Shown here: in pieces, positions 37,938 through 46,708 of the stretch | Numbering within the stretch: position 1 is the stretch's first letter | Layout of the letters: every line of letters starts with the position of its first letter | NCBI GenBank assembly: GCA_963755825.1 | Contig: CAVWLA010000003.1 | Location: 806,001-870,000, forward strand | Length of the DNA: 64,000 bases | Direction: 5' to 3' | Origin: DATBQN01 sp963755825 | GTDB taxonomy: Bacteria; Acidobacteriota; Thermoanaerobaculia; Multivoradales; UBA5704 | Made by a program: the position numbers and the translations under genes | Notes under the pieces: generated by a model | What the model was told of the DNA's origin: nothing | Seen by the model: the letters and a program-made list of their open reading frames with translations, nothing else | The model's database searches: none

Positions 37938-38160
37938 CGGGGAATCGAATTCTTCGCGCGCCGAACGGATTCTTGCGGGAAGAGATGGATTCTTCCGCGA
38001 CGAATCGGAGCGGAGCGGGAAGAGATGGATTCTTCCGCCAGGAATTCGATTCCAACGGGAAGAGATGGATTCTTCCGCGACCGCGCGGATCGGAACGGGA
38101 AGAAGTGGATTCTTCGCCGACGGCGCGGGCCGGCAGCGCACGGATCGAATTCTTCAACCG
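37938..38160. repeat. Tandem 40-bp repeat array with internal hairpins
   Basis: The 22-bp core GGGAAGAGATGGATTCTTCC plus GC starts at 37978, 38018, 38058 and (one changed base pair) 38098, exactly 40 bp apart. Degenerate units flank it on both sides (about 37939 and 38138). Each core has GGAAGA facing TCTTCC around a short loop. The 18-bp spacers are related to one another (GAATCG/GATCGG motifs), so this is not a CRISPR. A 40-bp period shifts the reading frame each unit, arguing against coding. It fills the gap between two glycosyltransferase genes on the minus strand. Confidence 0.85.
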
Positions 38161-38172
38161 CCGCCCCGCCTC

Positions 38173-39228
38173 CTACGCCGTGAGCGCCGCGATGACGCGG
38201 TCCCAGGAGATGGCGGCGACCCGTTCGGCGCCGGCGGCGCCGAGAGCGCTCGCCCGCGCGCGATCACGGAAGAGGAGGTCGATGCGGGCTCCCAGCTCGC
38301 GCGGCGCGTCGGGCGGGCAGACGAAGCCGGTGCGCTCGCTCTCCACGAACTCCAGCACGCCCCCGGCGTCGGCGGTGGTGACGACCGGTTTGCCCGCCTT
38401 GAACGCCTCGATCGTAACGTAGCCATAGTCCTCGTCAAAGGGGGCGTAGAAGACGGCGAGGCTGCCGGCGTAGAGATCGACGAGGGCGGCGTCCTCCACC
38501 CAGCCGAGGAGCTCGACGCGGTCGGCGACGCCGAGGCGGGCGGCGAGCTCGCGGAGCGCCGCCTCCTCGGGACCGGTTCCCGCGATGCGGCAGCGGACCG
38601 GCGTCTCGGTCGCGGCGAGGGCGCGGATGAGGAGATCGAAGCGCTTCAGGCGGTCGAGGCGGCCGGCGGCGAAGACGTAGTCGCCGAAGGGGCCGGCGCG
38701 GAAGGCGCCGTCCTGCGGCGGCGGCGGATAGAGCACCTCGGCGGCGAGGTCGTTGCCGCGGCGCAGGCGGTCGGCGACGTTGGCGGAGATGGTGTAGACG
38801 GCGCGCGCCTCGGCGAGCGTGCGACGATCGATGGCGCGGATGGCCTCGATGGTCTTCGCGTCGCGCCGGCGCTCCGGCGCGAAGTCGCTGTAGGTGGTGC
38901 CCAGGAGGTCGTACACCTGGCGCAGCTGATGGACGAGCCAGACGACCTTGTTCGGATGCTTGACGGCGTAGGAGGGGAACCGCGTCGCGATCACCCGGTC
39001 GATCCGCCGGCCGCCCGCCGCCGTGAGGTCGACGAGGCGCCAGGCGAGGGCGTTCTTCAGCAGATCGACGCGGTCGGGCCAGTGGAACGGCAGGGCGACG
39101 GTGTCGACCATGAAGCCGCGCCGGCGGAGCTCGCGCGCCAGCGAGTCGACCAGCATCTCGGCGCCGCCGCGGGCGAAGGGCACCTGGGTGTTGACGATGC
39201 AGATCGTCTCGATGCGATCGCCGCTCAT
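38173..39228 (-). CDS. Glycosyltransferase family 4
   Basis: 351 residues from ATG 39228 (MSGDRIETICIVNTQ). GT-B fold with FARGGAEMLVDSLARELRRRG for the acceptor side and FAAGRLDRLKRFDLLIRAL, RIAGTGPEEAALRELAARLG, VEDAALVDLYAGSLAVFYAPFDEDYGYVTIEAFKAGKPVVTT for nucleotide-sugar binding. The E-x7-E-like Glu of GYVTIEAF is present. Upstream in-frame sequence to 39588 is not protein-like. It is part of the minus-strand block of the polysaccharide locus, downstream of a 415-bp gap holding hairpin repeats. Confidence 0.9.
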   Translation of the reverse strand: MSGDRIETICIVNTQVPFARGGAEMLVDSLARELRRRGFMVDTVALPFHWPDRVDLLKNALAWRLVDLTAAGGRRIDRVIATRFPSYAVKHPNKVVWLVHQLRQVYDLLGTTYSDFAPERRRDAKTIEAIRAIDRRTLAEARAVYTISANVADRLRRGNDLAAEVLYPPPPQDGAFRAGPFGDYVFAAGRLDRLKRFDLLIRALAATETPVRCRIAGTGPEEAALRELAARLGVADRVELLGWVEDAALVDLYAGSLAVFYAPFDEDYGYVTIEAFKAGKPVVTTADAGGVLEFVESERTGFVCPPDAPRELGARIDLLFRDRARASALGAAGAERVAAISWDRVIAALTA

Positions 39229-39447
39229 GTTGGCTCGGGGCGCGGGCGGCCGGGGCGTCGGCGCGGCTCCCGGCTCGGCTCCTTCGGGTCTCCGCTGGAA
39301 GTGTCGACGCGACCGGACCGCGACCGGATGGGAATCGCATCGTGCTGACGCATCGAGCGCTCCACCAGCGCGGCCAGTCGCCTCGCCGGGAGCCGCGCCG
39401 ACGCCCCTCCGTTCGAGATGGACCAACGGGCCCGCCGCCCGGTGGGG

Positions 39448-39604
39448 GCGGGCCACGAGGCCCGCTGCCAGGTAGGGGCGGACCCCCGTGTCCGCCCGGC
39501 GGCGGCGAGGTTGGCACATGGAGAGGCAGACCTGCCGCGGCCTGGCGCCTGATTCCACATAGGTTCGAGATGGAGAGCGGGCGGGCACGGGGGCCCGCCC
39601 CTAC
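39448..39604. repeat. REP-like hairpin repeats, one inverted pair plus a diverged copy
   Basis: 39472-39497 and 39579-39604 are 26-bp inverted copies differing at two bases. Each forms a 7-bp stem (GGCGGAC/GTCCGCC or GGCGGGC/GCCCGCC) around CCCCGT, and the two differences are one compensated base pair. A third hairpin (GCGGGCC ACGA GGCCCGC) lies at 39448-39465. TTCGAGATGGA also recurs near 39413 and 39563. The rest of the 415-bp gap between 39229 and 39643 holds no supportable gene. Confidence 0.7.
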
Positions 39605-39643
39605 GGGATCGAGGCGTACGCGAGCGGTCGACGAGAAGGGCGC

Positions 39644-40138
39644 TCACCGCGGATCTCCGGGGGGCGGAGATAGGCGACGCTCGAGGTCGGCCAGACGCTG
39701 GGCCAGGTCGCGCCTCTCCCGGGCGTTCCTTTCGTCGGCTTCGATCAGATCCTGGAGGAGCTTGCTGGCGGCTTGATTGAAGCCGTTCTGCTGCTCGAGG
39801 ACGGGGCGGGTGAACCATTTGAGGAAGAGGTGGTAGACGACTTTGCGGACGAAGACGATCGGCCTCCCGAAGCTGGCGCGGTGCGAGAAGGGGACCGGCT
39901 CGGCGACGAACTCGCGCTGGCGGAGAGCCAGGAGGCCCTGGCGGACGGCGTCCGAGGCGGATTCGCCGATGGTCGCCGACTCGGCGGTGCGCTGGCGGAC
40001 GCCGGAGCGGATCTGCTGCAGGACGGCGGCGACATGGCCGGAGGGAGGATCGGGAGCGGCGGCGGCGGCCTGGGGCAGCAGCTCGGGCCAGGGGTCGGCG
40101 GCGGGCGGCGGGCTGGGCGCTTCGTCGCTAGGGCGCAT
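39644..40138 (-). CDS. Hypothetical protein with amphipathic and coiled-coil helices
   Basis: 164 residues. Pro/Ala-rich N-terminus, then FGRPIVFVRKVVYHLFLKWF (a hydrophobic-basic helix), TRPVLEQQNGFNQAASKLLQDL, and a charged coiled coil (ERNARERRDLAQRLADLERRL) before a Pro-rich end. I recall similar small proteins beside glycosyltransferase or methyltransferase genes, but cannot name a family or function. It overlaps the end of the upstream membrane protein by 11 bp, so the two are probably co-translated. Confidence 0.72.
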   Translation of the reverse strand: MRPSDEAPSPPPAADPWPELLPQAAAAAPDPPSGHVAAVLQQIRSGVRQRTAESATIGESASDAVRQGLLALRQREFVAEPVPFSHRASFGRPIVFVRKVVYHLFLKWFTRPVLEQQNGFNQAASKLLQDLIEADERNARERRDLAQRLADLERRLSPPPGDPR

Positions 40139-42002
40139 GGTCGTTGAAGCTCAGGAAGACGCCGAGGTAGCGCTGGTCCTCGCTCTTGCGGTCGCGGTGC
40201 GCCGGGACGATGCCGTCGGTGGTGGCGAGGGTGAGGCGGTAGAGCCACTCGTGGCCGTTCCCCGACGGGTCGATGAACCAGAGGTCGCGGGCCGCCGGCG
40301 CCACGGCGAGGTCGACGGGGGTCCCCTCGCGCTTCTCGGCGGTGTCGAAGCGCACGGTGAGCCGGTCGGCCGGGCTCGTGAGGGTGAGGACGTTGTCCTC
40401 GGAGATCGAATAGACGCGGAGATTGAGGTGGGAGATCGGCCGCGGCGAGGCGACGATGACCTCCGAGCGCGAGGCGCCGCGCACCCAGACGCCGTTCGGA
40501 TGGCGCTCGTCGGCGAAGAAGTTCTCCTTGGGGACCGCCCACAGGTTGTCGCCCCAGCCGCGCACGAAGTAATTGGGCAGGTGGCGCAGGAGCGTCAGCT
40601 CGAGCGGCAGGAGCTGGAAGGGCGGGCTCCGCACGTGCGACTGCAGCGTCGCCTCCGGCGACACCTGGAGGAGCGGCACGGCGACGACCGACGCCGTCCA
40701 GATCCCCGCCGCGGCGAAGGGGAGGAGGAGGCTGGCGCGGACGCGGGCGAGGGCGCCGGCGCCGGGGAGGAAGAGGAGCGCCGGGTAGACGCTCGCGAAG
40801 TAGCGGTTGCCGAGGAAGCCCATGCCGCCCTGGTAGTTGTCCGGCCGCAGCAGGAGGAGCGACAGGCAGTAGCCGGCGAGGGCGGCGAGCAGCAGGTGGC
40901 GCGAGCGGTCCTTCCTGCCGGCGAGGTAGAGGCCGAGGGCGAAGAGGGCGAAGGGGAAGTAGGGCAGCAGGCCGGTGTGGCGGCCGACGAGGAAGTACCA
41001 GGAGCTGCGCAGGAAGGTGCGCGGCGTCGCCTGCACGCCGAGGCCGGACCACGAGCCGAAGCTGGTGCCGCGGTAGAGCGCCCAGAAGTCCTGCTGACTC
41101 TCGATGGGGTACTCGGTCGAGAACGAGCGTCGCTGGACGCCGCGGTAAGGGCTCCAGCTGCCGGTCAGCCGCCGCGAGGCGGCGGCCATCAGGAAGAGGG
41201 CGAGGAGCGCCGGCGCGGCGAGGGCGACGACGGCGGCGGCGCGGTTGAGGCGGCGGCGGGAGCGGAGATCGCCGGCCTCGGAAGCCTCTGGCGAGGGCGA
41301 CGGCCCGCGGCGGCGCGGCAGGAGGGGCCACAGCAGGTCGAGGCCGATCGGCAGGCCGAAGATCGCCAGGTTCTCTTTCGAGTAGGCGGCGGCGGCGAGG
41401 CAGGCGCCGGCGGCGGCGAGGAGGAGGAGGTCGCGGCGGCCGAAGACCTGGCGCCCCCGGATCGCCTGCCAGATGAGGAGCGGGAAGAAGACGCAGGCCA
41501 TGTTGAAGACCTCGGGCTGCATCCAGAAGACATAGACGAAGGCCGCCGAGGCGAAGAAGAAGCCGCCGAGGAGGAGCCCGAGGTTGCCCGATGCCGGAGC
41601 GCCGCCGGCGCCCGCCTCGCGGCGGAAGAACCACCAGGCCGACCACAGCATGGCGAGATAGAGCGCCATGTTGAAGACGACCAGCCCCTGCACCTTGAAG
41701 ACGAGGTAGAAGGGGAGCGCGGCGAGCGAATAGATGAACGGCTTGCCGTAGTGCATCGTGCGGCCGCCGTCCGTCGTCGTCAGGATGAGCCCGTTGGGAC
41801 CCTGGTCCCACAGCCGGTAGGCGCGCAGCAGGTCGGGGCTCTCGTAGGTGAGGTCGTGGTCGTAGCGCAGGCTCTGCGTCATCATGACGTAGGCGGCCTC
41901 GTCGGCGATCGGACCGGGCGGGAAGTGGACCTTGTAGAGGCCCGCCGAGAGGCCCAGCAGGAGCAGCGAGACGCAGAGGGCGAAGAGGACGGAGGGGCGC
42001 AT
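40128..42002 (-). CDS. Polytopic membrane glycosyltransferase (GT39/ArnT-like)
   Basis: 624 residues from ATG 42002 with about ten or more membrane helices. After the first helix, PPGPIADEAAYVMMTQSLRYDHD carries the Asp-Glu pair in the first periplasmic loop typical of GT-C lipid-linked sugar transferases. FGRRDLLLLAAAGACLAAAAYSKENLAIFG and later hydrophobic blocks match the PMT/GT39-like architecture. The C-terminal soluble domain (about 480-620) is unassigned. An alternative ATG at 42059 adds 19 residues. It would move a sugar from a polyprenyl-phosphate carrier onto a glycan or lipid. It is divergent from the next GT4 gene across about 80 bp. Confidence 0.75.
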   Translation of the reverse strand: MRPSVLFALCVSLLLLGLSAGLYKVHFPPGPIADEAAYVMMTQSLRYDHDLTYESPDLLRAYRLWDQGPNGLILTTTDGGRTMHYGKPFIYSLAALPFYLVFKVQGLVVFNMALYLAMLWSAWWFFRREAGAGGAPASGNLGLLLGGFFFASAAFVYVFWMQPEVFNMACVFFPLLIWQAIRGRQVFGRRDLLLLAAAGACLAAAAYSKENLAIFGLPIGLDLLWPLLPRRRGPSPSPEASEAGDLRSRRRLNRAAAVVALAAPALLALFLMAAASRRLTGSWSPYRGVQRRSFSTEYPIESQQDFWALYRGTSFGSWSGLGVQATPRTFLRSSWYFLVGRHTGLLPYFPFALFALGLYLAGRKDRSRHLLLAALAGYCLSLLLLRPDNYQGGMGFLGNRYFASVYPALLFLPGAGALARVRASLLLPFAAAGIWTASVVAVPLLQVSPEATLQSHVRSPPFQLLPLELTLLRHLPNYFVRGWGDNLWAVPKENFFADERHPNGVWVRGASRSEVIVASPRPISHLNLRVYSISEDNVLTLTSPADRLTVRFDTAEKREGTPVDLAVAPAARDLWFIDPSGNGHEWLYRLTLATTDGIVPAHRDRKSEDQRYLGVFLSFNDHAP

Positions 42003-42080
42003 GCTCGGGCGGTCGCGGGCAGGGGGTGGAGCGCCGTAACGATACACTCTCGGCACCATGATCGCGACGCCGGAACCCTA

Positions 42081-43532
42081 TTGAGCGCGCCGCCGGGCGC
42101 CGCGCCGCGCCGCGATCCCGCCTTCGACGCGCGCTTTGACACTGGAATCGTCGAGCCGCGCGCCGGCTCCCGCGGCACGGCGCTCGGCCGCTTGGCGCTG
42201 GCGCTCCGCCGCTTCGCCTCGCCGCGCCGGCTCGCCGCCACCGGCCGCTTCGCCGCCGGCCTCGCCCGCGAGATCCGCCGCCGCCGCGCCGAGCCGCGGC
42301 TGACCGTCGCCGTCGACGTCCACGCGCTCTACGAGACGCCCACGGGCGTCGGCTGGTACCTGGTGCGGCTGCTGGAGAGCCTGGCGGCGCGCGGCGACCT
42401 CCGCCTGCGCCTCTACGCCCACGGCCTCGTCGATGCGCCGGACACCTTCGACGCTCCGCGGCCGGCGGTGCCGATCCCCGCCGGGCCGGCGATCGAGCGC
42501 GTCTCCTACGGCGCGCCGGACGGCCTCGTCGTGCCGCCCTGGCGGGCGCACCAGATCCTCCGCCGCCTCGCGCCGCTCCTCGCCGCCGCCGACGGCAACC
42601 GCGTCCTCTTCGCCCCCAACTATCTGATGCCTCCACTCTTCCGGCTGGCCCGCGGGGCGCGGGTGGCGACCGTCCACGACCTCGCCATTCACCAGGTGCC
42701 GTGGGCGGTGCGGCCGGACTCCGGGGCGGCGCTCGCCCGCGGGCTGGCGCGCACGCTGCTCGAGGCCGATCTCGTCCTGACGCCGAGCGAGGCGGTGCGC
42801 GGCGAGCTCGCCGCCCTCGGCGTCGACCCGGGGCGCGTGCGGGCGATCCACCACGGCCCCGGGCACGGCCCGGGCCATGGGCCGCGGCCCGAGCGCGAGA
42901 CCTCGGCGGGCGGCATCGGCCGCTCCTCCCGCCTGCGGCTGCCCGAGCGGACGCCGGATCGCTTCGTCCTCCACGTCGGCACCCTCGAGCCGCGCAAGAA
43001 CGTGCCGCTCCTCCTCGACGCCTGGCGCCTGCTGCGCGCCGCCGCCGGCCGCGGCGAGGGGCCGGAGCCGCCGCCGCTGGTCCTCGCCGGCGGCTTCGGC
43101 TGGCGGGCGGACGAGCTGCGCCGCCGGGTGGCGCGGGCGGTGGCCGAGGGCTGGCTGGTCCACCTCGGCTACGTCCGCCCGCTCGAGCTCGCGGCCCTCT
43201 ACGAGGCCGCCGACGCCGCCGTCCTCCCCTCGCTCTACGAGGGTTTCGGCCTGCCGCTCCTCGAGGCCCTCGCCGCCGGCCTGCCGGTCGTCGCGAGCGA
43301 CATCCCGGTCCACCGAGAGGTGGCGGGCGACGCCGCGCTCTACGCCCCCGCCGACCGGCCGGCGCTCTTCGCCGCCCGGCTCGCCGCCGTCTGCGCCGAC
43401 CCGGCGCTCGCCCGCCGGCTCGGCGAGGCGGCGCGCGAGCGCAGCCGGCTCTTCTCCTGGCAGCAGGCGGCGGCGGCGGCGGCGGCGGCCTTCGCCGACG
43501 CCGACCGCCGGCGGTCGACGACCGCGCCATGA
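42081..43532 (+). CDS. Glycosyltransferase family 4
   Basis: 483 residues from TTG 42081; no ATG fits. GT-B features: VAVDVHALYETPTGVGWYLVRLLESL, VATVHDLAIHQVPWAV, LVLTPSEAVRGEL, then FVLHVGTLEPRKNVPLLLDAW, LVLAGGFGWRADELRR, ALYEAADAAVLPSLYEGFGLPLLEALAAGLPVVASDIPVHREVAG. The Glu pair of EGFGLPLLE is the family's E-x7-E. Between the domains is a low-complexity insert with HGPG repeats (about residue 260). Start of the plus-strand polysaccharide block; its TGA overlaps the next ATG (ATGA). Confidence 0.9.
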   Translation: MSAPPGAAPRRDPAFDARFDTGIVEPRAGSRGTALGRLALALRRFASPRRLAATGRFAAGLAREIRRRRAEPRLTVAVDVHALYETPTGVGWYLVRLLESLAARGDLRLRLYAHGLVDAPDTFDAPRPAVPIPAGPAIERVSYGAPDGLVVPPWRAHQILRRLAPLLAAADGNRVLFAPNYLMPPLFRLARGARVATVHDLAIHQVPWAVRPDSGAALARGLARTLLEADLVLTPSEAVRGELAALGVDPGRVRAIHHGPGHGPGHGPRPERETSAGGIGRSSRLRLPERTPDRFVLHVGTLEPRKNVPLLLDAWRLLRAAAGRGEGPEPPPLVLAGGFGWRADELRRRVARAVAEGWLVHLGYVRPLELAALYEAADAAVLPSLYEGFGLPLLEALAAGLPVVASDIPVHREVAGDAALYAPADRPALFAARLAAVCADPALARRLGEAARERSRLFSWQQAAAAAAAAFADADRRRSTTAP

Positions 43533-45529
43533 CCAGCGACGCCGCCGCCGGCACGAGCCGGCGCGCGCCGGAGCTCGCGGCCAGCCTCCGGGCGGCGAGC
43601 GCGGTGGCGGTCGCCGGCGCGGCCTACCTCGCCCTCACCCTCCTCTTCCTGCGGCCGATCTGGAGCCGCTGGCACACCGCCATCATCCCCGACCGCGGCG
43701 ACCCGCTCTTCCTCGTCTACATCCTCAAGTGGGGCCTCCACGAGGCGCACCGCGGCGTTCAGGGCTTCTGGCAGGGCTTCTGGAACGCGCCGTTCCTCTT
43801 CCCCACCGCCGGCGTCACCGCCCTCTCCGAGCACATGCTGGGGCCGATCCTCCTCGCCACCGTCTGGAGCGCCGTCGATCCCGATCCCGTCGCCTTCTTC
43901 AACCTGCTCGTCGCGGCGAGCTTCGTCCTCTGCGCCGCCGCCGCCTGCTGGGTGCTGCGGCGCAGCGGCCGGACGCCGATGGCGGCGTTCTTCGGCGGCG
44001 CCGTCTTCGCCTTCTCCCACTTCCGCTGGGAGGAGCTGGGGCACGCCCAGATCCTCCTCGCGGCGCTCGTCCCCCTCGTCCTCTGGAGCTGGGACCGCCT
44101 GCTCGCCGAGCCGGCGCCGCGGCGCGCGGCGGCCTTCGTCGCCCTCTACGCGATCGACCTCTCCGGCAGCACCTACCTCGCCTACATGATCCTCTTCCCG
44201 CTCGCCGGTCTCCTCGCCAACCGGCTGCTGGCGGCTGAGCGCGGCCGGCTCCTGGCGCGGCGCTCGCTCGCCGTGCTCGTCCCGGCGCTGGCGGCCGCCG
44301 CGGCGCTCACCGCGGCGATCTTCCTCCCCTACTGGCGGGAGGCGCGCGCGCTCCACCTCGGCCGCTCGCTCGACGAGGTCCGCCTCTACGGCACCTCGCT
44401 CCTGAGCCTCGCCACGCCGTCGCAGCGGACGATCCTCGGCTGGCCCTTCCCGTGGGCGCTGCGGCGGCCCGAGAACGCCCTCTTCGCCGGCTTCCTCCCC
44501 ACCGGCTTCGCCCTCGCCGCGGCGATCGGCCTCTGGCGCCGGCACCGCGCGCGGCCGGCGGCGGCGCTCTCGCCGCCGCGGCGGCTCGCCCTCGCGGCCC
44601 TCCTCGCCGCGGCGCTCGCCGGCTTCCTCGGCGGCGAGTACGCCACCTGGGCGGTGACGCCGCTCGGCCGCTCGCTCGCCCTGCCGCCGCACGGCTACGG
44701 CAAGGCCGCCGCCCTCTTCTTCCTGGCCCTCGGCGGCTGGGCGCTCCTCCGCCGCCGCTGGGGCGGCAACTGGCCGCTCGACCTCGGCTCGATGGACCCC
44801 TGGGAGCGCGGCCTGCTGCTCGCCGGGGCGGTCTGCCTCGTGCTTTCCTTCCCGCTCGTCTATTCGACGCTGATGAACGTCGTGCCGGGATTGGGCGGCA
44901 TGCGCGTCCCGGCGCGCTTCGCCGCCCTCTTCTCCTTCCCCATCGCGCACCTCGCGGCGCGCGGCTTCGAGGCCGCCATGGCCGATGTCGCTCACGTGGC
45001 CAACATCGCCGGGCGCTTCCGGCGGCGGGCCTTCGCCGGCCTCGTCGTCGCCGTCACCCTCGCCGAGCTGGCGCCGCTGCCGCTCACCTGGCAGCCGGTC
45101 CCCGCCGATGCCGCGATGCCTGCCGCCTACGCCTGGATCGCCGCGCGGAGCGACGTCCGCGCCGTGCTCGAGCTGCCGATGGGAGACATCTTCTCCGAGG
45201 TCGCCGCCATGCACCGCGCCAGCCGCCACTGGAAGCCGATCGTCAACGGCTACAGCGGCTACCGGCCGCCGCAGTACCTCGAGATCTTCCGCGCCCTGGG
45301 CGGCGGCGCCTTCCGGCCGCCGGCGCCGCCGATCCTGGCGCGCCTGCGCGGCTGGGGCGTCACCCACCTCCTCGTCCGCGCCGCCGCCTACCGCCGGCCG
45401 GAAGATCTCCGCGCCCTCGCCGCCTGGGAAGCGGCGGGCGGCGTCGAGCAGGTCTATCTCGATCCCGGCGCCGGCGACCGCGTGTATTTGATCCTGCCGC
45501 CGGCAAGCGGCGGGGAGACCGGCAGGTAA
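43529..45529 (+). CDS. Polytopic membrane protein, putative lipid-linked sugar transferase
   Basis: 666 residues with about 11 membrane helices. The N-terminal loop holds IWSRWHTAIIPDRGDPLFLVYILKW, and the LFPTAGVTALSEHMLGPIL and FSHFRWEELGHAQILLAALVPLVLWSW blocks resemble GT-C or YfhO-like membrane proteins. The C-terminal soluble part ends in VTHLLVRAAAYRRPEDL and YLILPPASGG. I assign the class only, not a substrate. It is translationally coupled to the preceding GT4 gene by a 4-bp overlap. Together with the GT-C protein at 40128-42002, it suggests lipid-linked glycan decoration. Confidence 0.75.
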   Translation: MTSDAAAGTSRRAPELAASLRAASAVAVAGAAYLALTLLFLRPIWSRWHTAIIPDRGDPLFLVYILKWGLHEAHRGVQGFWQGFWNAPFLFPTAGVTALSEHMLGPILLATVWSAVDPDPVAFFNLLVAASFVLCAAAACWVLRRSGRTPMAAFFGGAVFAFSHFRWEELGHAQILLAALVPLVLWSWDRLLAEPAPRRAAAFVALYAIDLSGSTYLAYMILFPLAGLLANRLLAAERGRLLARRSLAVLVPALAAAAALTAAIFLPYWREARALHLGRSLDEVRLYGTSLLSLATPSQRTILGWPFPWALRRPENALFAGFLPTGFALAAAIGLWRRHRARPAAALSPPRRLALAALLAAALAGFLGGEYATWAVTPLGRSLALPPHGYGKAAALFFLALGGWALLRRRWGGNWPLDLGSMDPWERGLLLAGAVCLVLSFPLVYSTLMNVVPGLGGMRVPARFAALFSFPIAHLAARGFEAAMADVAHVANIAGRFRRRAFAGLVVAVTLAELAPLPLTWQPVPADAAMPAAYAWIAARSDVRAVLELPMGDIFSEVAAMHRASRHWKPIVNGYSGYRPPQYLEIFRALGGGAFRPPAPPILARLRGWGVTHLLVRAAAYRRPEDLRALAAWEAAGGVEQVYLDPGAGDRVYLILPPASGGETGR

Positions 45530-45538
45530 GATGCCGCG

Positions 45539-46696
45539 GTGCGCGCGCGCCCCGTCATCGCCGTCGATCTGCGCGCGCTCGTCCCCGCCGCCACCGGCAT
45601 CGGCGTCTACACCCGTGAGCTGCTCCTGGCGCTCGCCGCGCGCCGCGACGCGGAGGGCCGCCGGCGGTTCGATTTCCTCGGCCTGGCGCACCGCCCGGTC
45701 GGCTGCGCGGCGGAGCTCGCCGCGGCGGGGATCGCCGCCGAGCACCAGGCGGCGCCGCTGGGCGTCCTCTGGCAGCAGCTCGTCCTGCCGCGCCGGCTGG
45801 CGAGGGGCGACATCGATCTCTTCTGGTCGCCGTTGACGGCGCTCCCCCTCTCCCTGCCGGTGCCGGCGGTGACCACCGTCCACGACCTGACGGCGCTGCT
45901 GCTGCCGGAGACCCACAGCGCCAAGGTCCGCTGGAGCCTCCTCCCCTTCCTCGCCCGCTCGCTCGCCGCCGCGCGCCGCGTCGTCGCGGTGTCGCAGGCG
46001 ACCGCCGACGACGTCGCCTTCCACTTCCCGGAGACGCGGCCGCGCCTCCGCGTCGTCAGCGAAGGGGTCGATCCGGCCTACGCCCCGGCGACAGCGGACG
46101 AGGTGGCGGCGATCCGCCGCGAGCTGGGCTGGCCGGAGGGCTATCTCCTCTACGTCGGCACCGTCGAGCCGCGCAAGAACCTCGGCATGCTGCTCGACGC
46201 CTGGGAGCTGCTGGCGGACGAGCTCGGCGCGGCGGAGGGGAAGCCGCCGCTGCCGCTGGTCCTCGCCGGCGGCTACGGCTGGGGGAGCCGGGCGCTCGTC
46301 CGCCGCATCGCGGCGCTCGCGCCGCGCGGCGTCCGCGCGCTCGGCCGCGTCGATTCCGCCCTCCTCCTCCGCCTCTACCAGGGGGCGACGCTCTTCGTCT
46401 ACCCGTCGCTCTACGAGGGGTTCGGCCTGCCGCCGCTCGAGGCGATGGCCTGCGGCGTGCCGACGGTGGTCTCCGACGCCGCCAGCCTGCCGGAGGTGGT
46501 GGGCGACGCCGGCATCAAGGTGCCGCCGGGCGATCCGGCGCTCCTCGCCGCGGCTCTCGCCCAGCTCCTGGCGCGGCCGGAGAAGCGCGCCGAGCTCGCC
46601 CGCCGCGGCCGCGAGCGGTCGCGGCTCTTCCGCTGGGACGACGCCGCGGCGCGGATGGAGACCGTCTTCGCCGAGGCGCTCGCGGCGGTGGAATGA
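45539..46696 (+). CDS. Glycosyltransferase family 4
   Basis: 385 residues from GTG 45539. VIAVDLRALVPAATGIGVYTRELL, TTVHDLTALLLPETHSAKVRW, VVAVSQATADDVAFHFPE, YLLYVGTVEPRKNLGMLLDAWELL, LVLAGGYGWGSRALVRRI, LYQGATLFVYPSLYEGFGLPPLEAMACGVPTVVSDAASLPEVVGDAGI. It is of the mannosyltransferase-like GT4 type (TVEPRKN donor loop). It lies 9 bp after the membrane protein and 12 bp before the next GT4 gene. Confidence 0.93.
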   Translation: MRARPVIAVDLRALVPAATGIGVYTRELLLALAARRDAEGRRRFDFLGLAHRPVGCAAELAAAGIAAEHQAAPLGVLWQQLVLPRRLARGDIDLFWSPLTALPLSLPVPAVTTVHDLTALLLPETHSAKVRWSLLPFLARSLAAARRVVAVSQATADDVAFHFPETRPRLRVVSEGVDPAYAPATADEVAAIRRELGWPEGYLLYVGTVEPRKNLGMLLDAWELLADELGAAEGKPPLPLVLAGGYGWGSRALVRRIAALAPRGVRALGRVDSALLLRLYQGATLFVYPSLYEGFGLPPLEAMACGVPTVVSDAASLPEVVGDAGIKVPPGDPALLAAALAQLLARPEKRAELARRGRERSRLFRWDDAAARMETVFAEALAAVE

Positions 46697-46708
46697 GGGG
46701 GCATTAGA

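Noticed and set aside
37978..38137. Possible CRISPR array
   Set aside because: The repeat core is 22 bp with 18-bp spacers that resemble each other, only four units are present, and there are no cas genes. Spacers should be unrelated.
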